Below, piece by piece: positions 55,301 through 64,000 of a DNA stretch of 64,000 bases (the first letter of the stretch is position 1; every line of letters begins with the position of its first letter). Position numbers and translations under genes: made by a program. The stretch comes from Morinoia aosen (Eukaryota; Arthropoda; Malacostraca; Amphipoda; Talitridae): NCBI GenBank assembly GCA_030386875.1, contig CM059560.1, positions 27,398,183 through 27,462,182 on the forward strand, written 5' to 3'. The notes below the pieces were generated by a model. That model did no database searches. It was given only the letters and a program-made list of their open reading frames with translations, and had not been told where the DNA came from.

Positions 55301-58300
55301 CACACCATCAATGTGCACATGCCGTCTTTCATCCCGCTCAACGGTACTCTTATCCTCGGTCAAGATCAAGATGATCTAGGAGGAGACTTCAATCCTCTTC
55401 AGGCTTTCGTTGGGAAAATCTACGGCCTGAACATTTGGACGTCTAAAGATATTATTCCCCAGAAAGTAATGAGTAAGTGTTTCAACGACTCTGTACATGA
55501 TGAGGCAGTCATTAAGTACGAAAATATAACGTTCCAAAGACGAGGAGACATTACTAAAGATGATGATATCCCTTGCTCGGCAAAAAATGAACCTGTCTAT
55601 GTAATTTGGCCGGTGAGGATGTCATACGACGACTCGGTCTTTTTGTGCAACTTGTTGAGCTTATCTGTTCCTAGAGTAACCGGGAAAGATGACTACCGTA
55701 TGCTCGTGGAAATGATAGATAAAGCATCCGGCATGTGCTTTGGCTTTCTGTCTACCGTGAAGTACGCTTGGATATCCAATACCGTCTTAGATAATGATGA
55801 AAACGCGGGAGAAGAAGACGTATCAGGTTCAGCAAACCGCGTTTTTGAATTACATAAATTCAGCGAAGGCGAAAACGTTTCAGTCAGTCAAGTTATGATA
55901 ATTTCATCCGGCAAGTACATGAGTGCAAGCGAGGGTGACAAAGCCTGCGCCATCTGTGGAGGTGATGCTTTTTCAACTTTATATTTTTTGAGAGGCATCT
56001 GCCCAAACCTTCAGACGGTAATGTTTTACGCAAGAAAGAAAGACATTAATGTATACTTCCATGGCAACCTTGACCTTGTGATTGAGCAAGAAGAACAAGT
56101 TTGGGAAATAAAAACAACTTCCAATATGCGTATTGCTCTTCTGGAGAAAGCTGACACTCCTTTCGGAAAACACACATGGGCTGTGTTTGGTACATTGAGC
56201 AACTGTCTCTATCAGTCTCACACTTCACAATGGAACATGTTCAACCCACATAAATCTATGAAGTTGATGTTCAGCGTCTGTGATTACAGCGAATTTGCGT
56301 GCAACGATGGTTCATGTTTGCCCAGCTCTGCGAGATGCTCTCAGATCAAGGAGTGTTCGGACGGTTCGGATGAGGATGGATGCGATTTCATCAGAACACC
56401 CAATGGATACTCGCAAAACACTGCCCCGCCTCAAGCGTCATTGGTCCTCAATGTGTCGTTTTCGCTATCGCAGGTAAGTGACTAGGTCATTGTCTCAGCT
56501 GAACCACACATCTTACATCAAGTTGAAAAAAAACAAGCGCTCTCCAACGTTCGAGTGAAGTTTATTTCAGAAATTTTCTTACTACTGACAAGTGGGATAT
56601 TTCGATGATTACTTACTCAGGGTAGGATGAATTTCTACGACGAGATTCGAGTTTAGTCAACAAAACAGGCGTCTCCTTACATTACGAGAGTGTCCGTCCT
56701 CACATAGCGTGATTCACCAAATATTTATTGTGATTGCTGAGCTGAGGAACTTCACTCCATTCATTATGGACGTCTTCTTTATCTTCCTTCAGTTGATCAT
56801 TTGCAGTTTACAGGACTAATTACACTTGGATCGGCAAACGTTTATATGTCCGTTAGAGAAAAGGCTGAAAATTAGACAGACGTTTAGCATAAGTTAACTT
56901 ATTTAAACAGTACGTTTGTAGATAGAATGTAGCAGAATGAGTTTCATTAAACCTTTTATCAGGTTTTAAGAGCCGAAGATGAAAGCGTAATTTGTTAAAT
57001 ATTTTCATCGTAACAAGTTGTCCGTGTGAATGCAAATTTAGAGCACAAAATGAGATAGCGCTTCCGTTCTAACCTCATGCAATGTCTTGGCCTTACACAG
57101 TTGTCAACCCGATATAAATGTCAGTATAGACTACTGAGTAGTAATGTAAAAATTATTCTCGTTAGTCTAGAGCTAGAATGATATTTAAAATTAAAAGAGA
57201 GTCTGAAACGCATTGAAAAACGTCTAAAATCCCCACGATAGACATTATGGGTACAATAGTCTGAGTTTGAAATTTAATAATATACCCCAAATCTTCATTT
57301 TTGCGCTACCGTTAGGGAACATTCCCGACTTACAAATGGAAGATCATCCTCTAATCGAGTTTAGCTTTAATGATAAATTATCACGTACAACTACACCCAT
57401 CCGTTTAATATTCCCCTGAATTTCTTCATGAACGTTGGACTATTTTCAATTTTTTCAATTAAACGTATACGTCTGCCTCAGGACGGTCATAATTCCATTT
57501 CTTTCGAGTTGAATGTACTTCAGTATGTGCGTGCGAGCGTAATTTTGTGCCTTTGTTCCCAGGTTACCTCGATCAACATAGTGAAGCAGTTGGCGCGCAT
57601 GGTCATGAAGATGGTCATCCGCTGGCGGGACACGCGTCTCGAATTCCTCAACGTGAACCACGACCCCCTCGACAACCTGGTCACCAACGCCACCAATCGT
57701 ATCTGGCTTCCAATAGTGCAGGTAACGAAAACTGAATTGCTTAGGCATTCTGATACTGAAAAATGATTAGTAATGGAAGTTTCATTGATTTAGGATTAAC
57801 CAAAAAACTATTGGCAGGTGAACAATGAGGATCGACTAGAAGGAACGGTTCCCCCAAGAGAAGCTCTTCATCTAATTGCTGATGGCAAACCTACTTTTGA
57901 CGGCGAAGGTATGGTTCGCATGTGTTCTATCGCTTCTAAAAGGTGTCTTGAATTTAGTCGCTTTCATTGTGCAAAGTATTTATGTATGAATTATATGTAT
58001 CCATATTATTGAAGTTTCCCTGAAATGTTCATTGAGGTAACTTCAACTACACCTTTTTCACTTCAAATTAAGCTAAGTCAAGTTCAATTTAATCCAAGTC
58101 AAGTTCAAATTAATCTAAGTCAAGTTCAATTTAATCCAAGTCAAGTTCAAATTAATCCAAGTCAAGTTCAAATTAATCCGAGTCAAGTTCAAATTAATCC
58201 AAGTCAAGTTCAAATTAATCCGAGTCAAGTTCAAATTAATCCAAGTCAAGTTCAAATCAATCCAAGTCAAATTCAAATTAATCAAACCCTCAGTTGGGTT

Positions 58301-61300
58301 AAAAAATGACATAATAGTTTGTTAATTTGAGTTTTTTTGTGTTAAATATGTATCTATTGGATGTGATAAGCAAGATTGGTTTCGAGGACTTATTACACTC
58401 ATAGGTATTTATATACGTGAAATTCCACTTTATCACATATATGAAATCATATACTCGTACATGCAAATACAAAAGGTTATCATTGAACGATATGTACATT
58501 TTTTCTTTAAAAGAAATATACAAATGCGATTCAATGAACGATTCCGTTTGATTACAATTATTTATACTTGTACATTACTACCCAGATACATTCTTGCATT
58601 AGCAATAAAAATTTTGCCCTCCATTCTAATTCCGTGTTAGTCATTGTGAAGAAATGTAGGATCCTCTTACAATACACAATAATAATACAAGAAACAATGT
58701 TTCTTACTTAATACTGATTTTTTTTTGTGTGTGTTCACATTTCAATGGATAATACTTTCAAGACTTAAATATTGATAAAATGATAACTATAAAAGTTATT
58801 GAAGTTTTAAAAGTATTATATATTGAATTGTAAATAAATATTGAATTGATTAAATTTACATATCGTCCAATAATAATATTTTGTACTTGCATGTATTTGA
58901 TTTCATATATGCGGTGAAGTGGAATTCCACGTATAAAATACCTATGAGTGAAAATAAATCCTCGAAACCAATCTTGCTTATCACATCCAATAGATACACA
59001 TTTAATACAAAAAACTCAAATTAACAAATTATTATGTCATTTTTTAACTCACCTGAGGGTTGGATTAATTTGAACTTGACTTGGATTAAATTGAACTTGA
59101 CTTGGATTAAATTGAACTTGACTTGGATTAATTTGAACTTGACTTGGATTAAATTGAACTTGACTTGGATTAATTTGAACTTGACTTGGATTAATTTGAA
59201 CTTGACTTGGATTAATTTGAACTTGACTTGGATTAATTTGAACTTGACTTGGATCAAATTGAACTTGACTTGGATTAATTTGAACTTGACTCGGATTAAT
59301 TTGAACTTGACTTGGATTAATTTGAACTTGACTCGGATTAATTTGAACTTGACTTGGATTAATTTGAACTTGACTTGGATTAATTTGAACATTAATTTGA
59401 ACTTGACTTGGATTAATTTGAACTTGACTTGGATTAATTTGAACTTGACTTGGATTAATTTGAACTTGACTTGGATTAAATTGAACTTGACTTGGATTAA
59501 TTTGAACTTGACTCGGATTAATTTGAACTTGACTTGGATTAAATTGAACTTGACTTGGATTAATTTGAACTTGACTCGGATTAATTTGAAATTGGCTTGA
59601 ATTAATTTGAACTTGAATTGGATTAATTTGAACTTGACTCGGATTAATTTGCACTTGACTTGGATTAAATTGAACTTGACTTGGATGAATTTGAACTTGA
59701 CTCGGATTAATTTGAAATTGACTTGGATTAACTTGAACTTGACTTGGATTAATTTGAACTTGACTTGGATTAATTTGAACTTGACTTGGATTAATTTGAA
59801 CTTGACTTGGATTAATTTGAACTTGACTTGGATTAATTTGAACTTGACTCGGATTAAATTGAACTTGACTTGGATTAATTTGAACTTGACTTGGATTAAT
59901 TTGAACTTGACTCGGATTAATTTGAAATTGACTTGGATTAATTTGAACTTGACTCGGATTAATTTGAACTTGACTTGGATTAAATTGAACTTGACTTGGA
60001 TTAATTTGAACTTGACTCGGATTAATTTGAAAGTGGCTTGGATTGATTTGAACTTGACTTGGATTAATTTGAACTTGACTCGGATTAATTTGAACTTGAC
60101 TTGGATTAAATTGAACTTGACTTGGATTAATTTGAACTTGACTCGGATTAATTTGAAATTGACTTGGATTAATTTGAACTTGACTTGGATTAATTTGAAC
60201 TTGACTTGGATTAATTTGAACTTGACTTGGATTAATTTGAACTTGACTTGGATTAATTTAAACTTGACTCGGATTAAATTGAACTTGACTTGGATTAATA
60301 TGAACTTGACTTGGATTAAATTGAACTTGACTTGGATTAATTTGAACTTGACTCGGTTTAATTTGAAATTGACTCGGATTAATTTGAACTTGACTTGGAT
60401 TAAATTGAACTTGGCTTAGATTAATTTGAAGTGAAAAAGGTTTAGTAAGAGTAATGATTGAGGTCGACCATAAGAGGGAAAATTTTTGGGTAAGCAATAA
60501 TTGAAAATTTGTGAGTTGCCATGCATTTGAAGAGCTAATCGAAGCGACATCCTCCGGCTGATGAATTGTTTAAGTAAATTCTTTTGTTACAGAAAACGTG
60601 TTCCGTGGATCGGATGTTGTTATTTCCTACACGCTTGACCTATCGAACAACATCAACTGCTTCTTCAGGTTCCACTTCTATCCCTTCGACACACAACGAT
60701 GCAACGTAGAGTTTTCTATAGTGAATGCGCCTAATATACCTTTGAATCCGACGTTAGAAGAGAGCTTAGGCGATGAGGTAGAAGAACAACTACCCTCCGA
60801 ATACGTCATGGCTGGAAGTTCTATCTCGTTTGAAAATAAGACCCTTGTCTATTCTTTCAGGATGTCCAGGAACATACATTATCCTGTATTTTCGATTTAC
60901 TTCCCTACTGCATTGATGCACTTCATCAGCTATGGAACTCTTTGGATTCCAGTGATGGATTTCCCCGACCGTGGCACGATGAGCCTGACAACATTGCTGG
61001 TGCTGATCGCCCTCTACAGCGACATATTGAGTCAGTTGCCCGTCACGTCGTATCTCAAATTCCTCGATCTATGGTTCATTTTTAGTATTACATTCATTTC
61101 CGTGATAATCTTCGTTCACCTCATAACAAGCAACACAGGAAAAGTTGAAAAAATTGGCCGCCGACATCATGGGATATGCAAGAGCTTTCATTTGAATAAC
61201 TCTACCATCCTCAACCAATGCCGAGTTTGGATGGGAGTCGGCTACTTATTTTTCCATTTAGTTTACTGGAGCTACCTCTTGTATCATCTCGACAAACAGT

Positions 61301-61302
61301 AA
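46321..61302 (+). CDS. Chimeric Cys-loop ligand-gated ion channel with pentraxin, lectin-like and LDLa modules (867 aa)
   Basis: Exons 46321-46369, then 52596-52719 (or 51579-51702), 54001-54155, 55158-56473, 57563-57721, 57818-57908, 60593-61302; all GT/AG, total 2604 nt, one frame. Approximate residues: signal peptide 1-20; pentraxin domain 70-225 with the Ca-site-like LGQDQDDLGGDF; Cys-rich lectin-like region 230-480; LDL-receptor class A 484-518 (FACNDGSCLP...CSDGSDEDGC); ligand-binding domain 535-725 with WRDTRLEF and the loop C-x13-C containing YPFD (654-668); M1 near 728, M2 near 760, M3 near 785, M4 near 845. It should be a pentameric surface channel whose ectodomain carries carbohydrate- or lipoprotein-binding-type modules. 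The ligand cannot be told; the M2 TT/L9' pattern is that of Gly/GABA/GluCl-type subunits. I recall similar predicted proteins in arthropods but no functional description. Confidence 0.88.
47857..48316. repeat. 21-bp minisatellite arrays in opposite orientations around a perfect palindrome
   Basis: Unit GTACGAGCCACTTTTATTTA + G, direct from 47857 to about 48103 and reverse-complemented from 48183 to about 48316. The centre, 48034-48135 and 48151-48252, forms a perfect inverted repeat with 102-base arms and a 15-base spacer. Related units reappear at about 49773-49815. Confidence 0.9.
48104..49772. mobile_element. hAT-like non-autonomous element, about 1.67 kb
   Basis: The left tip CAGTGTTGGGCCCGCAAC and the reverse complement of the right tip CAGTGTTGTGCAGTTGCG share CAGTGTTG, a hAT-type terminus. 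Both ends are built of GC-rich TTGCGATCGCAA / TTGCGGTTGCGG motifs (48330-48432 and 49603-49772), while the interior is AT-rich without transposase. The flanks AGTACGAA and GGTACGAA agree at 7 of 8 bases, but they lie in the 21-bp array, so this is weak evidence for a target duplication. Confidence 0.55.
51579..51702 (+). CDS. Channel gene alternative exon 2a
   Basis: Acceptor ggcctcgaaacag|CC, donor AAACG|gtaaat; 124 nt, phases 1 to 2. It encodes SASSFSMSISMNGTVGNSS, a short spacer and QLRNASHKR, with three N-glycosylation sequons (NGT, NSS, NAS). The upstream acceptor at 51546 would give the wrong phase with exon 1. It has the same length and phases as exon 2b, so only one can be used. Confidence 0.6.
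52596..52719 (+). CDS. Channel gene alternative exon 2b
   Basis: Acceptor ttttgtttgcag|TC, donor CAACG|gtaaac; 124 nt, phases 1 to 2. It encodes VSLTGMLSLISIEASDRI, an acidic stretch with one Cys, and INITLTANGQR with one sequon (NIT). Joined to exon 1 it lengthens the hydrophobic signal region. Confidence 0.65.
54001..54155 (+). CDS. Channel gene exon 3: start of pentraxin domain
   Basis: Acceptor tttcccctcccag|GC, donor CTTTTAG|gtgaca, phases 2 to 1. It encodes LQDFGLSRLKTGEVAMQHF then CVWFWLRFFTKSASPLSYA and SNTESNTILL; the C-x-W-x-R-F start and SYA.S strand are typical of pentraxin/LamG-like folds. The donor is repeated downstream (see 54137-54350). Confidence 0.88.
54137..54350 (+). repeat. 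Four tandem copies of the channel exon 3 tail and its 5' splice site
   Basis: The unit AGTCCAACACC.TTCTTTTAG|GTGACATG plus about 35 bases recurs with donors at 54155, 54214 and 54278 and a fourth degenerate copy near 54342. Spacing is 59-64 bases, so later donors change the frame; reading through the first donor reaches TAG at the second copy. Copies 2 and 3 are nearly identical, implying recent amplification. Confidence 0.88.
54548..54768. mobile_element. TTAA-flanked MITE (piggyBac-like), 221 bp
   Basis: TTAA at 54544-54547 and 54769-54772. The left end CACGTTAACTGCGATGGG and the reverse complement of the right end CACATTTCCTGCGAAAGG form an imperfect inverted repeat. It is non-coding and lies in the intron between channel exons 3 and 4. 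Confidence 0.62.
55158..56473 (+). CDS. Channel gene exon 4: pentraxin, lectin-like region, LDLa, start of ligand-binding domain
   Basis: Acceptor acgtttgtag|GT, donor ATCGCAG|gtaagt, 1316 nt, phases 1 to 0. Pentraxin core: GVEGAGLFFVFQGRE, RWYHICLHQQ, LILGQDQDDLGGDF and AFVGKIYGLNIW. Then a region starting VYVIWPVRMSYDDSVFLCN, whose spacing recalls a C-type-lectin fold, with a later Cys-rich part and the strand KHTWAVFG. Then LDLa CDYSEFACNDGSCLPSS...DGSDEDGC with all six Cys and the acidic Ca-binding SDE. It ends SLVLNVSFSLSQ, the first strand of the channel domain. That all these lie on one exon rules out a mis-joined model for the LDLa-channel fusion. Confidence 0.95.
57563..57721 (+). 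CDS. Channel gene exon 5: ligand-binding domain strands
   Basis: Acceptor tttgttcccag|GT, donor GTGCAG|gtaacg, phases 0 to 0. It encodes VTSINIVKQLARMVMKMVIR, WRDTRLEFLNVN and NRIWLPIVQ. The first two correspond to the xWxDxRLxF strand and the last to the loop-A W.P region of Cys-loop receptors. Confidence 0.92.
57818..57908 (+). CDS. Channel gene exon 6: ligand-binding domain
   Basis: Acceptor ctattggcag|GT, donor GGCGAAG|gtatgg, phases 0 to 1. It encodes VNNEDRLEGTVPPREALHLI then ADGKPTFDGE. It follows directly from the loop-A segment. Confidence 0.88.
58052..60440. mobile_element. Foldback-type element with inverted 21-bp satellite arrays
   Basis: The outer ends are inverted repeats: CCTTTTTCACTTCAAATTAA at the left, matched by TTAATTTGAAGTGAAAAAGG at the right. 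Inside each end is an array of the unit TTGAACTTGACTTGGATTAA + T: about 11 copies at the left (58075-58290), about 65 at the right (59050-60425), in opposite orientation. Internal to these are further inverted arms, about 58295-58490 and 58865-59045, highly similar, e.g. CTATTGGATGTGATAAGCAA. The centre is unique and AT-rich. No transposase. It occupies the intron between channel exons 6 and 7. Confidence 0.85.
60593..61302 (+). CDS. Channel gene terminal exon: Cys-loop, M1-M4
   Basis: Acceptor ttttgttacag|AA, stop TAA 61300-61302. Cys-loop CFFRFHFYPFDTQRC has exactly 13 residues between cysteines. Pre-M1/M1: VFSIYFPTALMHFISYG then TLWIP. M1-M2 linker and M2: DFPDRGTMSLTTLLVLIALY; M3: FIFSITFISVIIFVHLI; a short loop of about 32 residues with a sequon (NNST); M4: WMGVGYLFFHLVYWSYLLY. 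All of the membrane domain is in one exon without introns. Confidence 0.96.
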
Positions 61303-64000
61303 ATTTAGAAGGCCTTTGGGACATCATCCAGAAAGCTGGTCTCTTGAAAATGAGTTTGAAATTGTTTCATGGAAATGTTGTCCACGATGGTTGTACAAAT
61401 CTGGCGTCATTGAGACCTGCAGAAAAAAATCATTGAAGACCAAATTTATTGACTTCTGCTTTCCGCTTTCAATTTATCATTTTTGATTTTCAAAAAAAAT
61501 GAAACGTTTTTCTCGAGGTGAACATTCAAATATTAACTCATAACATCGACACACTTGAGAGACCAGCTAATTAGTTATTTACAATGTCGTAAACGTCACT
61601 TAATGATAACACGGTCTTTAATTTTGCAAAAATTTTCTGTTTCTTGACATCCAACCGTGTGTGTAAGAATGCTTGACTGGTAACGTGGTACTTATACAAT
61701 GAGATTCTATTCGAGGTAAACATGGAGCGACAGGCTATTTTTTGACTAACTGCGCGCAAAAAAGAGCACTGGAATATTTAAACCATGAGATTTGCTTCAT
61801 GGTAAACTTTCAAGTACATGTGTAACACAGATATCTTGCTTTACACCAATGAATTACTACGATGAAATTGCTGGGTTTGTCCTCCTTCCGTAAGCACTCT
61901 GACCAATGTACCATTATTATAGGTATTTGCTGTCCACGATGTCTGGCATGCCAAAATTTTTTGTGTAAAGACTTCCGAGCGTCCACTTTCGTCGCTGAGG
62001 ACAACCTAAAGCTTTTTATGATTCTCTTTAAGGTCAAAACATAGGAGATAGATTAAGGTTAGGCTGGATTAGGATGGGTTAGGTAAGATAAGTTAGATTT
62101 CTATTCATTTAAATTAGAAAATAATGAATGGAAGCCAGTCATCTTAATGCGAGACGATGAACGCTGTTATTTTTAATATACAGAAGATTTTACCACTATC
62201 TTCAACAAAGTACCTGTAAGAACTAAAAAGAGAAAAACATATAATAGTATGGTCATATAGAAATTGTTAAAAAAAATTTGGTGCGCATAAATATAGACTT
62301 GACCACTGAAAAAATGATCAGTGATATCATATCCAAACGAGGAGTTAACAATTTTGGTTGTAAGGCCTACCTTCAATTTCGGAAAAAATGATTGTAGAAA
62401 TATTCTAGTTATTTATCTATTAATAACCTCCTATTGCTTTTCTGGGACCATATAATCTTTTATCATATTTATGAATGCCGTGCTCGTAAAATTCTGTTCT
62501 GTCACTTCAAAAGCTAAACATGAAAACAGCTTGCATATACAGTGTCTTTATGGCACCCACCCTCTGACCGCCATTTGGCTCGGCAGTCCCCTCAAGAAGA
62601 GATAATCAGAAGGAGACTTAGGAGATGTACTAACACTTTCGAAATAAGCTCATCCATGAGATCTTTCAAAAGAGCCTTATGAGGACGAGTAGTATTATCT
62701 TGTTGAATGATGGTATTGGCTGCTGACTACAGCGAGCTGTCGTCGTACAGAAGAGGCTTCCAGCCGTAGAGATTAATAGAAATGAATTAGAGATTAATTG
62801 GTTGCGGTAGAGATTGACAGGCACTATTGGTGTTGTTCATAATGAAAATTACAGTGAATAATTTTCAATGCCTCAATTTAATGCTTGGACGAAGTTCTCT
62901 CGGCTTTCGAGAATGAGTGCATCATCGGTAGAGCCACTGGCATCTGCATTTAACGCTGCAGCAAAAGCTCCTCACTTTTGACCACTTCTGATCAGCTGAA
63001 TAAGTATCCGAAAAAAATGGTACCTGGGGGTGTCCTGAAAGAAGTCACTCGATATAACAAACCATGATAGTTCGTGTAAGACCCACTTTTCATGAGCTGA
63101 AACCTCTGCCCTCCAATTCGGTTACAGGAGAAAAGTGATGTTCCCTAGAAAATGCGGTAGGGCATACCGTGAGAACAGCTCACAACTCTTTCGATTGTAG
63201 TTTTTTTCGTTCGTTTCGGAGACAAATATCACTCACTTGACAATGGGAATATCTCTTCATCCCTTGTTGTTTTTGTACGATATCAATATTACAGCTGTTC
63301 ACGCATTTGCGACTAGACTTGCATGGGAACTTTTAGAAAACTTGTAGAGGAGAACATGTTTTACACAATTTTCAAATGTTATATGCTTAAAGAGGTTACT
63401 TCTGTACATAAATTGCAAAATATTTCTACATTGTGTTTAGAAAATGAAAAACAATCTTTCACTGCGGCATTTGTAATCACTAACAAGAGTTACACTTCTA
63501 AAGAATTGTATTATATGCTTTTTCAAAGCAATTGCTATTCTGCTGTCGGTTTTGTTCAGAGCTTTTACGTGCCCACAACACTCTGCTGTCATCGGTGCCT
63601 TTGAGACGTTAAAATTAAGTTTAACTTGATCATTTTGAGATTAATTTACTGAACTTAAATCGCTTACGACCAAAAAATCACCTTAAGTAACTTTTTATCC
63701 TGCAGTTGGCCTGGTGAGAATATTTTTTAAGACGTTTCCACAGGAAGAAATATGTGCTTTCACATTAGACAACGGCTTATCGTCGGAGTCCAATACTGTC
63801 ACCATTAAAAGTAAACGTATGTAAGAAGTAAGAACATAACCAAATGCCAACGAGCAAATGTTACTACTGGCTTTTTCGTCAGTTAAATTCATCCTAGTCG
63901 TAAATCTATCTTAAAATTGGTCACAAAATTCAAAATAGAAATTCGCCGTGGAATAAACCATCACGGATCTTCGAAAGTAAAGACTGACACTACGATTGAA
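61303..64000. other. Downstream of the channel gene; no gene recognised
   Basis: AT-rich with short frames only. No canonical AATAAA was found close behind the stop. Around 62540-62750 on the - strand a short peptide IIQQDNTTRPHKA recalls the QDN.RPH motif near a catalytic Asp of mariner-type transposases, but the surrounding frame is not supportive. Confidence 0.45.

Noticed and set aside
58025-60497. Long open frames on both strands encoding repeated INLNLTW- or QINPSQV-type heptapeptides (up to 270 codons)
   Set aside because: They are translations of a 21-bp satellite (7 codons, no stop in several frames); the same peptides appear on both strands and there is no start, domain or splice context.
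62047-62090. GGTTAGGCTGGATTAGGATGG-like run, possible interstitial insect telomere repeat (TTAGG)
   Set aside because: Only a few degenerate units; no continuous TTAGG array.
62540-63160. Possible mariner transposase remnant on the - strand (QQDNTTRPHKA)
   Set aside because: Only one short motif; the rest of the region gave no further transposase blocks or inverted repeats.

Overview
This is a eukaryotic, almost certainly arthropod, chromosome segment. It is AT-rich, its genes have short exons with GT/AG introns of 0.1 to 9 kb, and there are many class I and class II transposons. No prokaryotic features (operons, ribosome binding sites, CRISPR) are present. The species cannot be fixed from the sequence; an insect or crustacean fits best.

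Layout. (1) 942-23853, + strand: the 3' two thirds of a protein O-mannosyltransferase 2 gene (POMT2; Drosophila twisted). It spans the end of the lumenal loop, three MIR motifs, the C-terminal membrane segments and the stop codon. The 5' exons lie off the left edge. Two phase-matched but different exons (9563-9725 and 11570-11726) encode the same segment and can only be used one at a time. The introns hold five copies of a SINE-like repeat, a mariner-type MITE, minisatellites, and a 7-kb I-clade LINE (14568-21545) in the same orientation, with a 12-bp target-site duplication and a duplicated nucleic-acid-binding module in its ORF1. (2) 23854-36330: gene-poor DNA with a piggyBac-like MITE, a possible hAT relic and a 0.34-kb tandem duplication. 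(3) 36334 to about 41700, - strand: a decayed CR1/L2-group LINE with coiled-coil ORF1, endonuclease/RT ORF2 and an expanded tandem-repeat spacer between them. (4) 44521-46056: a dead Tc1/mariner-superfamily element with recognisable terminal inverted repeats. (5) 46321-61302, + strand: a complete gene model for an 867-residue chimeric Cys-loop ligand-gated ion channel. Its order is signal peptide, alternative second exon, pentraxin domain, lectin-like Cys-rich region, LDL-receptor class A module, neurotransmitter-receptor ligand-binding domain, four membrane helices. The exon phases close exactly (2604 nt). Its introns carry a 102-bp-arm perfect palindrome in a 21-bp minisatellite next to hAT-like ends, a TTAA-flanked MITE, and a 2.4-kb foldback element made of inverted 21-bp satellite arrays. 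(6) 61303-64000: no gene seen.

The most interesting items are the pentraxin/LDLa/Cys-loop channel with an unusual Pro-Asp-Arg pore entrance; mutually exclusive exon pairs in both genes; tandem amplification of an exon tail plus its 5' splice site in both genes; and the LINE whose ORF1 carries two RRM-like/triple-zinc-knuckle modules in tandem. The two host genes are not obviously in one pathway. Both products enter the secretory route: POMT2 O-mannosylates in the ER, and the channel is a glycosylated surface protein.
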